A DNA stretch of 64,000 bases, from NCBI RefSeq assembly GCF_038237375.1, contig NZ_CP151273.1, positions 3,224,001 through 3,288,000 on the forward strand, read 5' to 3'. This stretch comes from Alcaligenes sp. SDU_A2 (lineage in GTDB: Bacteria > Pseudomonadota > Gammaproteobacteria > Burkholderiales > Burkholderiaceae_B). Position numbers and translations under genes: made by a program. Below, in pieces: positions 57,827-64,000 of the stretch; the stretch's first letter is position 1, and every line of letters begins with the position of its first letter. The notes beneath the pieces are model-generated. The model made no database searches and was not told where the DNA came from. It saw nothing but the letters and a program-made list of their open reading frames with translations.

Positions 57827-58258
57827 TCAGGCGGGTGGCAGACTGTCCAGATAGCGCTGCAAAATAACATAAGCGGCCACCGCATCATCATCATCGTTAT
57901 TTCCCAGCAAAGCCTGGGCTTCCATGCTGGAGCCGCGCTCGTCCACCAGCTCGACCGTAATCCCAAAACGGCCATGCAACTGATTGGCGAAACGCCGGCA
58001 ACGAAGCGAAGCATACTGCTCCCCGCCTTCCGTGGTCAAAGGCAAACCTACCACCAGGCGGTCGGGCTGCCATTCATCGAGCAGCGCCTGAATAGCGGCA
58101 AAACGCTGTTCGCGCGTGACCGGCCGCAAAATAGAATACGGGCGGGCCTGACGTGTCAGGGTGTTGCCCAGCGCCACGCCGATTTTTTTCAGGCCATAGT
58201 CAAAGGCCAATATGGTTTCGGCCGCCGGCACGGACGTGCCGCAGTTGTGTTCAGGCAT
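57827..58258 (-). CDS. ruvX: RuvX/YqgF pre-16S rRNA nuclease
   Basis: This RNase H-like nuclease has about 143 residues. The metal-site motifs are visible as LAFDYGLKKIGVALG, VVGLPLTTEGG and VELVDERGSS. It was named a Holliday junction resolvase but acts in 16S rRNA 5' maturation in E. coli. The ATG at 58258 overlaps the stop of yqgE by eight bases; ATG 58267 and TTG 58276 are alternatives. The yqgE-ruvX pairing is widely conserved. Confidence 0.92.
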   Translation of the reverse strand: MPEHNCGTSVPAAETILAFDYGLKKIGVALGNTLTRQARPYSILRPVTREQRFAAIQALLDEWQPDRLVVGLPLTTEGGEQYASLRCRRFANQLHGRFGITVELVDERGSSMEAQALLGNNDDDDAVAAYVILQRYLDSLPPA

Positions 58259-58841
58259 GGCCTGCATCGCCTGCAAGCATCAGCGGATCGATGCCCAGCA
58301 AGGCCAAGGCGCTGCCATAACGCTTTTCGACCGGCGTGGAAAACAGAATATCGTGGGTCGCCTTGACGTTCAGCCACGCATTGTCGGCCATCTCGCTTTC
58401 CAACTGCCCGGAACTCCAGCCGGCATAACCCAGGGTCACCAGCATATGCTGCGGCCCCTGACCATGCGCCACATCCTGCAACACATCTTTGGAAGTGGTC
58501 AGGGTCAGTTCTCCCACCGCCAAGCTGGATGTATAGGCTTTGTCCGAATCATGCAGGACAAATCCCCGGTCGGTCTGTACCGGCCCGCCGAAATAAACAA
58601 TGGTGTCGGCCAGGTCTGTGCCCGCATCCACGGACACCTCGATACGCTCCATCAGCTCGGCCAGGCTCAGATCGGTAGGCCGGTTGATGACCAGGCCCAA
58701 CGCGCCTTGCTCGTTATGCTCGCAGACATAGATGACCGTATCGGCCAGACTGCCCGACACCACGCCGGGCATGGCCAACAACAGATTGTGGGTCAGATTG
58801 GCGCTTTCCTGAACCAGAGGAGACTGACTTGTGGCGCTCAT
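58251..58841 (-). CDS. yqgE: YqgE/AlgH-family (UPF0301) protein
   Basis: This 196-residue protein has the family pattern LTHNLLLAMPGVV, YVCEHNEQGALGLVINRP and YFGGPVQTDRGFVLH. Function is unknown; AlgH was linked to alginate regulation in Pseudomonas. The ATG at 58841 is preferred because GGGAGG lies five bases upstream, rather than the ATG at 58862. It overlaps ruvX. Confidence 0.92.
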   Translation of the reverse strand: MSATSQSPLVQESANLTHNLLLAMPGVVSGSLADTVIYVCEHNEQGALGLVINRPTDLSLAELMERIEVSVDAGTDLADTIVYFGGPVQTDRGFVLHDSDKAYTSSLAVGELTLTTSKDVLQDVAHGQGPQHMLVTLGYAGWSSGQLESEMADNAWLNVKATHDILFSTPVEKRYGSALALLGIDPLMLAGDAGHA

Positions 58842-58884
58842 ACGTACCTCCCGCCCAGGCAAACCACCTTGTCAAAGGGGCTGA

Positions 58885-59049
58885 TCACACTTCGATCAGT
58901 TCGAAATCTTCCTTGCGCGCGCCGCATTCGGGACAGACCCAGTTCGGAGGCACATCTTCCCAACGCGTGCCGGGAGCAATCCCTTCCTCGGGCAGGCCCG
59001 CTTCTTCATCGTAAATCCAGCCGCAAATCAGGCACATCCACGTACGCAT
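58885..59049 (-). CDS. rubA: Rubredoxin
   Basis: This is a 54-residue iron protein with one Fe(SCys)4 site formed by MCLICGWIYDEEAG and WVCPECGARKEDF. It transfers electrons to oxygenases or reductases. The ATG at 59049 gives the standard rubredoxin length; the frame upstream adds an unrelated 18 residues. It lies upstream of yqgE in the same direction and divergent from the thiD-like gene. Confidence 0.95.
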   Translation of the reverse strand: MRTWMCLICGWIYDEEAGLPEEGIAPGTRWEDVPPNWVCPECGARKEDFELIEV

Positions 59050-59183
59050 AACATCCCTACCGTATTTGTAAACATAGACCGATCCAGGTGCAAATCGGGG
59101 CAATCCATTAAAATGGGGTCAATATTACTAAACCCTGCGTCATCCGGGCCAAATAATTGGCACAGGGGCGCATCTGACATCAA

Positions 59184-59993
59184 ATGGCTGCTGATCTCGA
59201 AAATTCAAGTACCGGTCTGACGCTGGTGCTGGCACCCTACGACCCCAGCGGCAGCGCCCACCTGCCGGCCGACGCCCTGACCGGTGCCCGTCTGGGTTGC
59301 CATGTCCTGAGCGTGCCCACGGCACTGTTGGTGCGCGATACCGCCCAACTGGAAAGCATTCAGCCGCTGTCCGAAGACACGGCCGACGACCAGGCCCGCT
59401 GCCTGCTCGAAGATGTCAACATCCAGGCCATCAAGTGCGGGCCCGTGTATAGCCCCGAAATGGCCAGCATGGTAGCCGGCCTGTGCGCCGACTATCCTGA
59501 ACTGCCTCTGGTGCTGCATCTTAGCGCCATGCCCGCCGGCCTGGACGATATCGATGCCGAAGACGCCCTGGATGCCTGCCTGCGCCTGCTGCTGCCGCTC
59601 AGCGCGCTGCTGGTCGTCGATCACGCAAGTCTTGAACAATGGCAGGCGGACGGCATGCTCGAGGACGGCGAATCCGCCATTGCCGGGCTGCTGGGCGCGG
59701 GCGGACATGCCGTACTGTGCACCGGCGCGCCAGGCGCAGCCGGACAGTGGCACTTCCTGTTTCACGGGCACCACGGACAGCTCTCCTACACCCTGCCCAG
59801 GGACTCCAACCTGCGCCAACAAGATCTGGACAGCCTGCTGGCCGCTGCCTGCGCGTGCCGTCTGGCCCAAGGCATGGAACTGGACAGCGCGCTAGAATCG
59901 GCATTGAATCACTTGCAAGATCGCTTGCAAGACACTTTTCAGCCCGGCATGGGCCATCGCCTGTTCAACCACGCCACCAATCGCCATGACTGA
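59184..59993 (+). CDS. ThiD-like (HMP kinase fold) protein with degenerate active site
   Basis: This 269-residue protein has the ribokinase-like fold of hydroxymethylpyrimidine(-phosphate) kinase. The N-terminal motif reads DPSGSAHLPADALTGARLG, where ThiD has DPSGGAGIQAD. The C-terminal GTGC-type anion hole and the catalytic Cys are not recognisable; SNLRQQDLDSLLAAACAC stands there. It overlaps thiE by eight bases. It may be a regulatory or scaffold relative, or a kinase with changed chemistry. The likeness to ThiD is inferred from the fold pattern and the thiE neighbour. Confidence 0.7.
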   Translation: MAADLENSSTGLTLVLAPYDPSGSAHLPADALTGARLGCHVLSVPTALLVRDTAQLESIQPLSEDTADDQARCLLEDVNIQAIKCGPVYSPEMASMVAGLCADYPELPLVLHLSAMPAGLDDIDAEDALDACLRLLLPLSALLVVDHASLEQWQADGMLEDGESAIAGLLGAGGHAVLCTGAPGAAGQWHFLFHGHHGQLSYTLPRDSNLRQQDLDSLLAAACACRLAQGMELDSALESALNHLQDRLQDTFQPGMGHRLFNHATNRHD

Positions 59994-60657
59994 CACCACG
60001 CCACTGCGCTTTCCGGCCGGCCTGTACGGCATCACTCCCGACTGGGACGACACCCCACGCCTGTTGCGCGCCGTGCAAGCCGCGCACGATGGTGGCCTGA
60101 AGGTGCTGCAATTTCGCCGCAAGAAGGGCGACAAGCAAGCCCTGCGGCAACAACTGACCCAACTGGCCGAGCTATGCGCCTCGCTGGCCCTGCCGCTGCT
60201 GATCAACGATCACTGGGCCTGGGCCTTGCAGTACCCTGTTCAGGGAGCCCATCTGGGCAAGGACGATGGCGACCTGATCCAGGCTCGTCATACCCTAGGC
60301 CAGCACGCCCTGTTGGGGCGTTCGTGCTACAACAGTATCGCGCTGGCCCGCCAGGCGCTGGACCAAGGAGCCGACTACATCGCCTTCGGGGCCATGTTTC
60401 CGTCCAGCGTCAAGCCCGATGCGCCCCGCGCCGAACTGGACACACTGCGCCAGGCCCGCCTGCTATGCCAGGATCAGAGCCGCAGCAAACGTGCCGCCGT
60501 GGTCGCCATTGGAGGCATCACGCCCGACAACGCCGCCGCACTTATACACGCCGGGGTGGACAGCGTGGCGGTCATCAGCAGCCTGTTCGACACGCCCGAT
60601 GTACGTGCCACCGCACAACGCTTTACCGATCTTTTCCGAGCCCAGGCCCAGCACTGA
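59986..60657 (+). CDS. thiE: Thiamine-phosphate synthase
   Basis: This enzyme couples HMP-PP and the thiazole phosphate to thiamine phosphate. It is a TIM barrel of 223 residues with GLYGITPDWDD, KVLQFRRKKGDK, LLINDHWAWAL, and the phosphate-binding GAMFPSSVKPDAP and AIGGITPDNAAAL. It overlaps the thiD-like gene and precedes hemL by 51 bases. Confidence 0.93.
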   Translation: MTDTTPLRFPAGLYGITPDWDDTPRLLRAVQAAHDGGLKVLQFRRKKGDKQALRQQLTQLAELCASLALPLLINDHWAWALQYPVQGAHLGKDDGDLIQARHTLGQHALLGRSCYNSIALARQALDQGADYIAFGAMFPSSVKPDAPRAELDTLRQARLLCQDQSRSKRAAVVAIGGITPDNAAALIHAGVDSVAVISSLFDTPDVRATAQRFTDLFRAQAQH

Positions 60658-60708
60658 CTGACCCGCCTGCCACGACCCAACCGCTTCAACCGTCTGGATT
60701 TCTGCCTC

Positions 60709-61992
60709 ATGTCCCGTAACACGCAACTTTTCGAACGTGCCTGCGAATTCATTCCCGGTGGCGTCAATTCGCCCGTCCGCGCCTTCGGCTCGGTCGGCGG
60801 CACGCCTTGCTTCATCGAACGCGCCCAGGGCCCCTATATCTGGGATGCGGATGGCCGCCAGTACACCGACTACGTCGGCTCGTGGGGCCCGGCCATCCTG
60901 GGCCATGCCGACCCCGACGTGGTCAAAGCCGTTCAGGACACCGCCGTGCACGGCCTGTCTTTCGGCGCACCCACCGAAGGCGAAGTCGTCCTGGCCGAAA
61001 CCATTACCCGCCTGCTGCCTTCCATCGAGCAAGTGCGCCTGGTCAGCTCCGGCACCGAAGCCACCATGAGCGCCATCCGACTGGCGCGCGGCTACACCGG
61101 CCGTAAAACCATCATCAAATTCGAGGGCTGCTACCACGGCCATGCCGACAGCCTGCTGGTCAAGGCCGGCTCGGGCCTGCTGACCTTCGGCAACCCCACC
61201 TCCGCCGGCGTGCCCGACGAATTCGTGGCCCACACCCTGGTACTGGACTACAACAAGCTGGACGCCGTACGCGCCGCCTTCGAGCAAAAAGGCCAGGACA
61301 TCGCCTGCATTATCGTCGAACCCTTTGCCGGCAATATGAACCTGGTGCGGCCTGCGCCCGGCTTTCTGGAAGGCCTGCGCGAACTGTGTACTCAGTACGG
61401 AGCCGTGCTGATTTTTGACGAGGTCATGACCGGCTTTCGCGTCGGCCCGCAAGGCGCGCAAGGCCTGACCGGCGTACGTCCCGACCTGACCACGCTGGCC
61501 AAGGTCATCGGCGGCGGCATGCCGGTGGGAGCCTTCGGCGGACGACGCGAGATCATGCAATGCGTGGCACCGGTGGGCGGCGTCTACCAGGCAGGCACGC
61601 TGTCCGGCAACCCGGTGGCCGTGGCCGCCGGTCTGGCCACCCTGAAAAAACTGGGACAGCCCGGTTTCTACGACACCCTGTATGCCAACACTGCGCGCCT
61701 GATTGATGGCCTGCGGGCGGCGGCACGCGAGGCGGGCGTGGCATTTTCCGCCGATCACCAAGGCGGATTGTTCGGCATCTACTTCAGCGAGCAGATCCCC
61801 ACCTCCCTGGCCGAGGTATCGGCAGGCGACATCGAACGCTTCAAGCACTTTTTCCACGCCATGCTGGACAAGGGTGTGTACTTCGCGCCGTCTGCCTTTG
61901 AAGCCGGCTTCGTCTCGGTCACGCACACCCCGGACGTCATAGACGCCACCATCCAAGCCGCGCGCGAGGTCTTCGCCACGTTCAAGAACTAA
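60709..61992 (+). CDS. hemL: Glutamate-1-semialdehyde 2,1-aminomutase
   Basis: This PLP enzyme makes 5-aminolevulinate for heme by the C5 pathway. The 427-residue product has [41 protein letters not shown] and the Schiff-base Lys in [16 protein letters not shown]. Length matches HemL. It ends the thiD-like/thiE/hemL group and is followed by the palindrome-rich gap. Confidence 0.97.
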   Translation: MSRNTQLFERACEFIPGGVNSPVRAFGSVGGTPCFIERAQGPYIWDADGRQYTDYVGSWGPAILGHADPDVVKAVQDTAVHGLSFGAPTEGEVVLAETITRLLPSIEQVRLVSSGTEATMSAIRLARGYTGRKTIIKFEGCYHGHADSLLVKAGSGLLTFGNPTSAGVPDEFVAHTLVLDYNKLDAVRAAFEQKGQDIACIIVEPFAGNMNLVRPAPGFLEGLRELCTQYGAVLIFDEVMTGFRVGPQGAQGLTGVRPDLTTLAKVIGGGMPVGAFGGRREIMQCVAPVGGVYQAGTLSGNPVAVAAGLATLKKLGQPGFYDTLYANTARLIDGLRAAAREAGVAFSADHQGGLFGIYFSEQIPTSLAEVSAGDIERFKHFFHAMLDKGVYFAPSAFEAGFVSVTHTPDVIDATIQAAREVFATFKN

Positions 61993-62121
61993 GGGTCTCG
62001 GTAGGCAGTCTCCCCCCAACGACCTGGCCGGGCTGACGGCGCCGCATTAAAAAAGGCTCTGCGAAGCATTCCGGGAGCCAATTTACCCGGTCGATGAAGC
62101 ATTGGTTTTTTGAATACGCCA

Positions 62122-62162
62122 TTCAAGGCGCAGCACACTCGGACGAGTTGATGCGCCTTGAA
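62122..62162. repeat. 11-bp inverted repeat downstream of hemL
   Basis: TTCAAGGCGCA (62122-62132) and TGCGCCTTGAA (62152-62162) form a perfect 11-bp stem with a 19-base loop. A second IR, AGCCATAC/GTATGGCT, follows at 62201-62233. With the larger palindrome downstream they fill the gap of about 595 bp between the converging hemL and ligase genes, which otherwise has no credible gene. Confidence 0.75.
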
Positions 62163-62265
62163 CAACTCAAAACACCGATGGCATAGCCCCGGCTATACAT
62201 AGCCATACCCAACCGACCATTGAGCGTATGGCTGATATCTTGTACGGCGTACGCGGACGCCCCGC

Positions 62266-62559
62266 CGTTTGGGTCAAGCACAGCTGTGCTGTTCTCGCCA
62301 GGCCGACCCTAGCAGGCCGGCAGGCGAGTCAGTGCCTTCGCCGCAGGCGGGGTGCCGGGGCGGGAAGCAAGGAGCGTGCTGTTCGAGCAGGACGCGTGTG
62401 ATTCGTCCAGTGGACGAATCACCCTGCGAGTTCACGCTCCGCCCGCCCCGGCATCCTGACCAGGGAATCCGCGCATAGCGCGGGCGAAGGAACCCGCCAA
62501 GCCGGCCTGCTAGGGTCGGCCTGGCGAGAACCCAGGTTGCTGTCCGCTTGGCCTAAACG
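62266..62559. repeat. Long imperfect palindrome of about 290 bp
   Basis: The two arms pair in order around a centre near 62410. Outer arms CGTTTGGGTCAAGC (62266 on) and GCTTGGCCTAAACG (ending 62559) match imperfectly. The arms 62291-62321 and 62501-62531 are a perfect 31-bp inverted repeat. GTGCCGGGGCGGG (62352-62364) pairs with 62442-62454 with one mismatch, and the centre 62398-62422 is a 12-bp stem with one unpaired base. It lies between the ends of two converging genes. It could be a mobile repeat (MITE-like), a giant bidirectional terminator or a structured RNA. Confidence 0.85.
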
Positions 62560-62587
62560 GGCCAAGCAATGCAAAGGAACCCCGCCC

Positions 62588-64000
62588 TCAGCCCTGCGCC
62601 ATCTGACGCAGTAAAAAGCGCTGCAACTTGCCAGTCTCGGTACGTGGCAACTGAGCAACGAATTCGATGGCACGCGGATACTTATAAGGCGCGGCATTCT
62701 CCTTCACAAAATCCTGCAACTGCTTGCACAGCTCCGGACTGCCGACAAAACCGGGTTTCAACACGATAAACGCCTTGACCACCTGGCCTCGTTCGGGATC
62801 GGGCGCGCCCACCACGCCGCACTCAGCCACTGCCTCATGCTTGAGCAAGGTTCCCTCGACCTCTGGGCCGGCAATGTTGTAGCCCGAAGATACAATCATG
62901 TCGTCATTACGGGCCTGGTAATACAGGTATCCGTCCTCGTCCATCTTGAACGTGTCGCCCGGGAAGTTCCACCCGCCCTGAACAAACTGCTTTTGCCGCT
63001 CATCGTTCAGGTACTTGCAGCCGGTCGGCCCTTTGACGGCCAAACGCCCCACCGTGCCCACCGGCACGGGATTCAGGTCATCGTCCAAAATAGCAGCCAC
63101 ATAGCCGGGCACCACCTTGCCGATCGCGCCGGGTCGCACCTGTTCAGGCGGGCTGGAGACATAGACGTGAATCATTTCCGTGCCGCCTATGCCATCGGTC
63201 ATCTCGATGCCGCTGGCTTGCTTCCACAGTTGACGCGTGGCATCGGGCAAGGCCTCGCCCGCCGATACACTGGCGCGCAGGCTGCTCAAAGAATAACGCC
63301 CCACCAACGCAGCCATCTGCCGATAAAAGGTTGGCGCGGTAAAGCTCATGGTGACCTTGAAGCGATCCACTGCCGCCAACAGGTCAGACGGGGTCAGGCG
63401 CTCCAACAACACGGACGATGCCCCTGCCCGCAAAGGAAAGCACAACAGACCGCCCAGACCAAACGTAAACGCCAGGGGGGGAGTGCCACACACCACATCG
63501 TCAGGCGTCAGACGCAGAATATGGCGCGAAAAAGTGTCGCACATGGCCAGCACGTCGCGATGAAAGTGCATGCAGCCCTTGGGCTGACCCGTGGTGCCGC
63601 TGGTAAACGCAATCAGGCACACGTCGTCGCCCGCCGTATCGCAAGCCACAAAATCCACCGGTTTGTCGCGCAAAAGCGCCTCCAGCCCAGTCTGGCCATC
63701 ATCGTTAAAACACAGCAGTTGTTCCAGACCCGGCGCATACGAGTCGTGCTGCGCATCCATGCAATGATCCAGCTCCTCGCGCAAGCGAACATCACACAAG
63801 GCCGCCTGAACCTGAGCTTTATCCAGGATGGTCTTCAATTCCACGGCCCGCAGCAAAGGCATGGTCGGCACGGTCACCAGACCTGCCTTGATGCTGGCCA
63901 GCCAACAGGCCGCCATCATAGGATTGTTCGGGCCGCGCAGCAAAATGCGATTGCCCGGCACCAACTTCATATCCTGCGTCAGAACATGAGCAATCCGGTT
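62588..64000 (-). CDS. Aryl-CoA ligase, probably 2-aminobenzoate/benzoate-CoA ligase (5' end outside window)
   Basis: This AMP-forming acyl-CoA synthetase activates an aromatic acid to its CoA thioester. The frame is open to the window edge (NRIAHVLTQDMKLVPGN...), so the ATG at 63970 is internal. About 470 residues are visible. The AMP-binding motif is AFTSGTTGQPKG. The later GGTEMIHVYVSS, GDTFKMDEDGYLYY and C-terminal PRTETGKLQR with the catalytic Lys are all present. The N-terminal pattern NNPMMAACWLASIKAG is characteristic of the anthranilate-CoA/benzoate-CoA ligase group. Neighbouring pathway genes would lie beyond the window. Confidence 0.9.
   Translation of the reverse strand, partial: NRIAHVLTQDMKLVPGNRILLRGPNNPMMAACWLASIKAGLVTVPTMPLLRAVELKTILDKAQVQAALCDVRLREELDHCMDAQHDSYAPGLEQLLCFNDDGQTGLEALLRDKPVDFVACDTAGDDVCLIAFTSGTTGQPKGCMHFHRDVLAMCDTFSRHILRLTPDDVVCGTPPLAFTFGLGGLLCFPLRAGASSVLLERLTPSDLLAAVDRFKVTMSFTAPTFYRQMAALVGRYSLSSLRASVSAGEALPDATRQLWKQASGIEMTDGIGGTEMIHVYVSSPPEQVRPGAIGKVVPGYVAAILDDDLNPVPVGTVGRLAVKGPTGCKYLNDERQKQFVQGGWNFPGDTFKMDEDGYLYYQARNDDMIVSSGYNIAGPEVEGTLLKHEAVAECGVVGAPDPERGQVVKAFIVLKPGFVGSPELCKQLQDFVKENAAPYKYPRAIEFVAQLPRTETGKLQRFLLRQMAQG

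Noticed and set aside
62269-62697. Two small frames (62269-62478 plus and 62419-62697 minus) sharing the residues RQADPSRPA
   Set aside because: The shared peptide comes from the inverted arms of the palindrome; neither has a ribosome-binding site or family pattern.

Overview
The window is a GC-rich chromosomal segment of a betaproteobacterium. Gene order and protein character (aroQ-accB-accC-prmA; rubredoxin-thiD/thiE-hemL; mpl-yqiA-RNB; a Vi/WbpP-WbpO glycan locus) fit the Alcaligenaceae (Bordetella/Achromobacter/Alcaligenes relatives). I cannot fix the genus by reading alone. No rRNA, tRNA, phage or insertion sequence was recognised.

Layout. 1-2382: end of the homogentisate (tyrosine) pathway, hmgA (cut by the window edge) and fah. 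2445-6082: a PAP2 phosphatase, a FAD-linked 2-hydroxyacid dehydrogenase and, divergently, phosphomannomutase/phosphoglucomutase. 6083-6599: a 9-repeat type I-E CRISPR array without cas genes in the window, read on the minus strand from an AT-rich leader at 6600-6708. 6709-16293: a seven-gene minus-strand surface-glycan operon (initiating phosphosugar transferase, UDP-HexNAc dehydrogenase, epimerase, flippase, two glycosyltransferases and a protein made of two fused glycosyltransferases). 16483-30654: purine/ureide use. A LysR gene, uraD, allA, an aldolase-family gene, a tautomerase, an NCS2 permease and a Tsx-like porin are followed by a second LysR gene and gcl-hyi-glxR-glycerate 2-kinase-glcG-like-pyruvate kinase. 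Together these carry ureidoglycolate through glyoxylate, tartronate semialdehyde, glycerate and 2-phosphoglycerate to pyruvate; enolase is not in the window. 30655-31076: a gap holding a candidate small RNA with CCTCC motifs and its own terminator. 31077-35976: coq7 and a non-standard cbb3-like oxidase cluster. 36532-41586: OsmC, thyA-folA, an omega-amino acid transaminase and a four-domain AlkA-Ada fusion. 41663-48336: minus-strand housekeeping genes (glycine-zipper lipoprotein, PfkB kinase, zinc-ribbon membrane protein, prmA, accC-accB, aroQ, TlpA-like). 48446-57044: plus-strand run mpl, yqiA, RNB nuclease, TonB-like, aroE, mtgA, lptG, apaH. 57059-59049: acyltransferase, ruvX, yqgE, rubredoxin (minus). 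59184-61992: degenerate thiD-like gene, thiE, hemL. 61993-62587: a gap dominated by inverted repeats, including one palindrome of about 290 bp. 62588-64000: an aryl-CoA ligase cut by the window edge.

The most unusual items are the AlkA-Ada fusion whose Ada domain has lost all four zinc cysteines, the candidate CCTCC small RNA, the 290-bp palindrome, the fused glycosyltransferase pair and the cas-less CRISPR array that starts directly after the algC stop codon.
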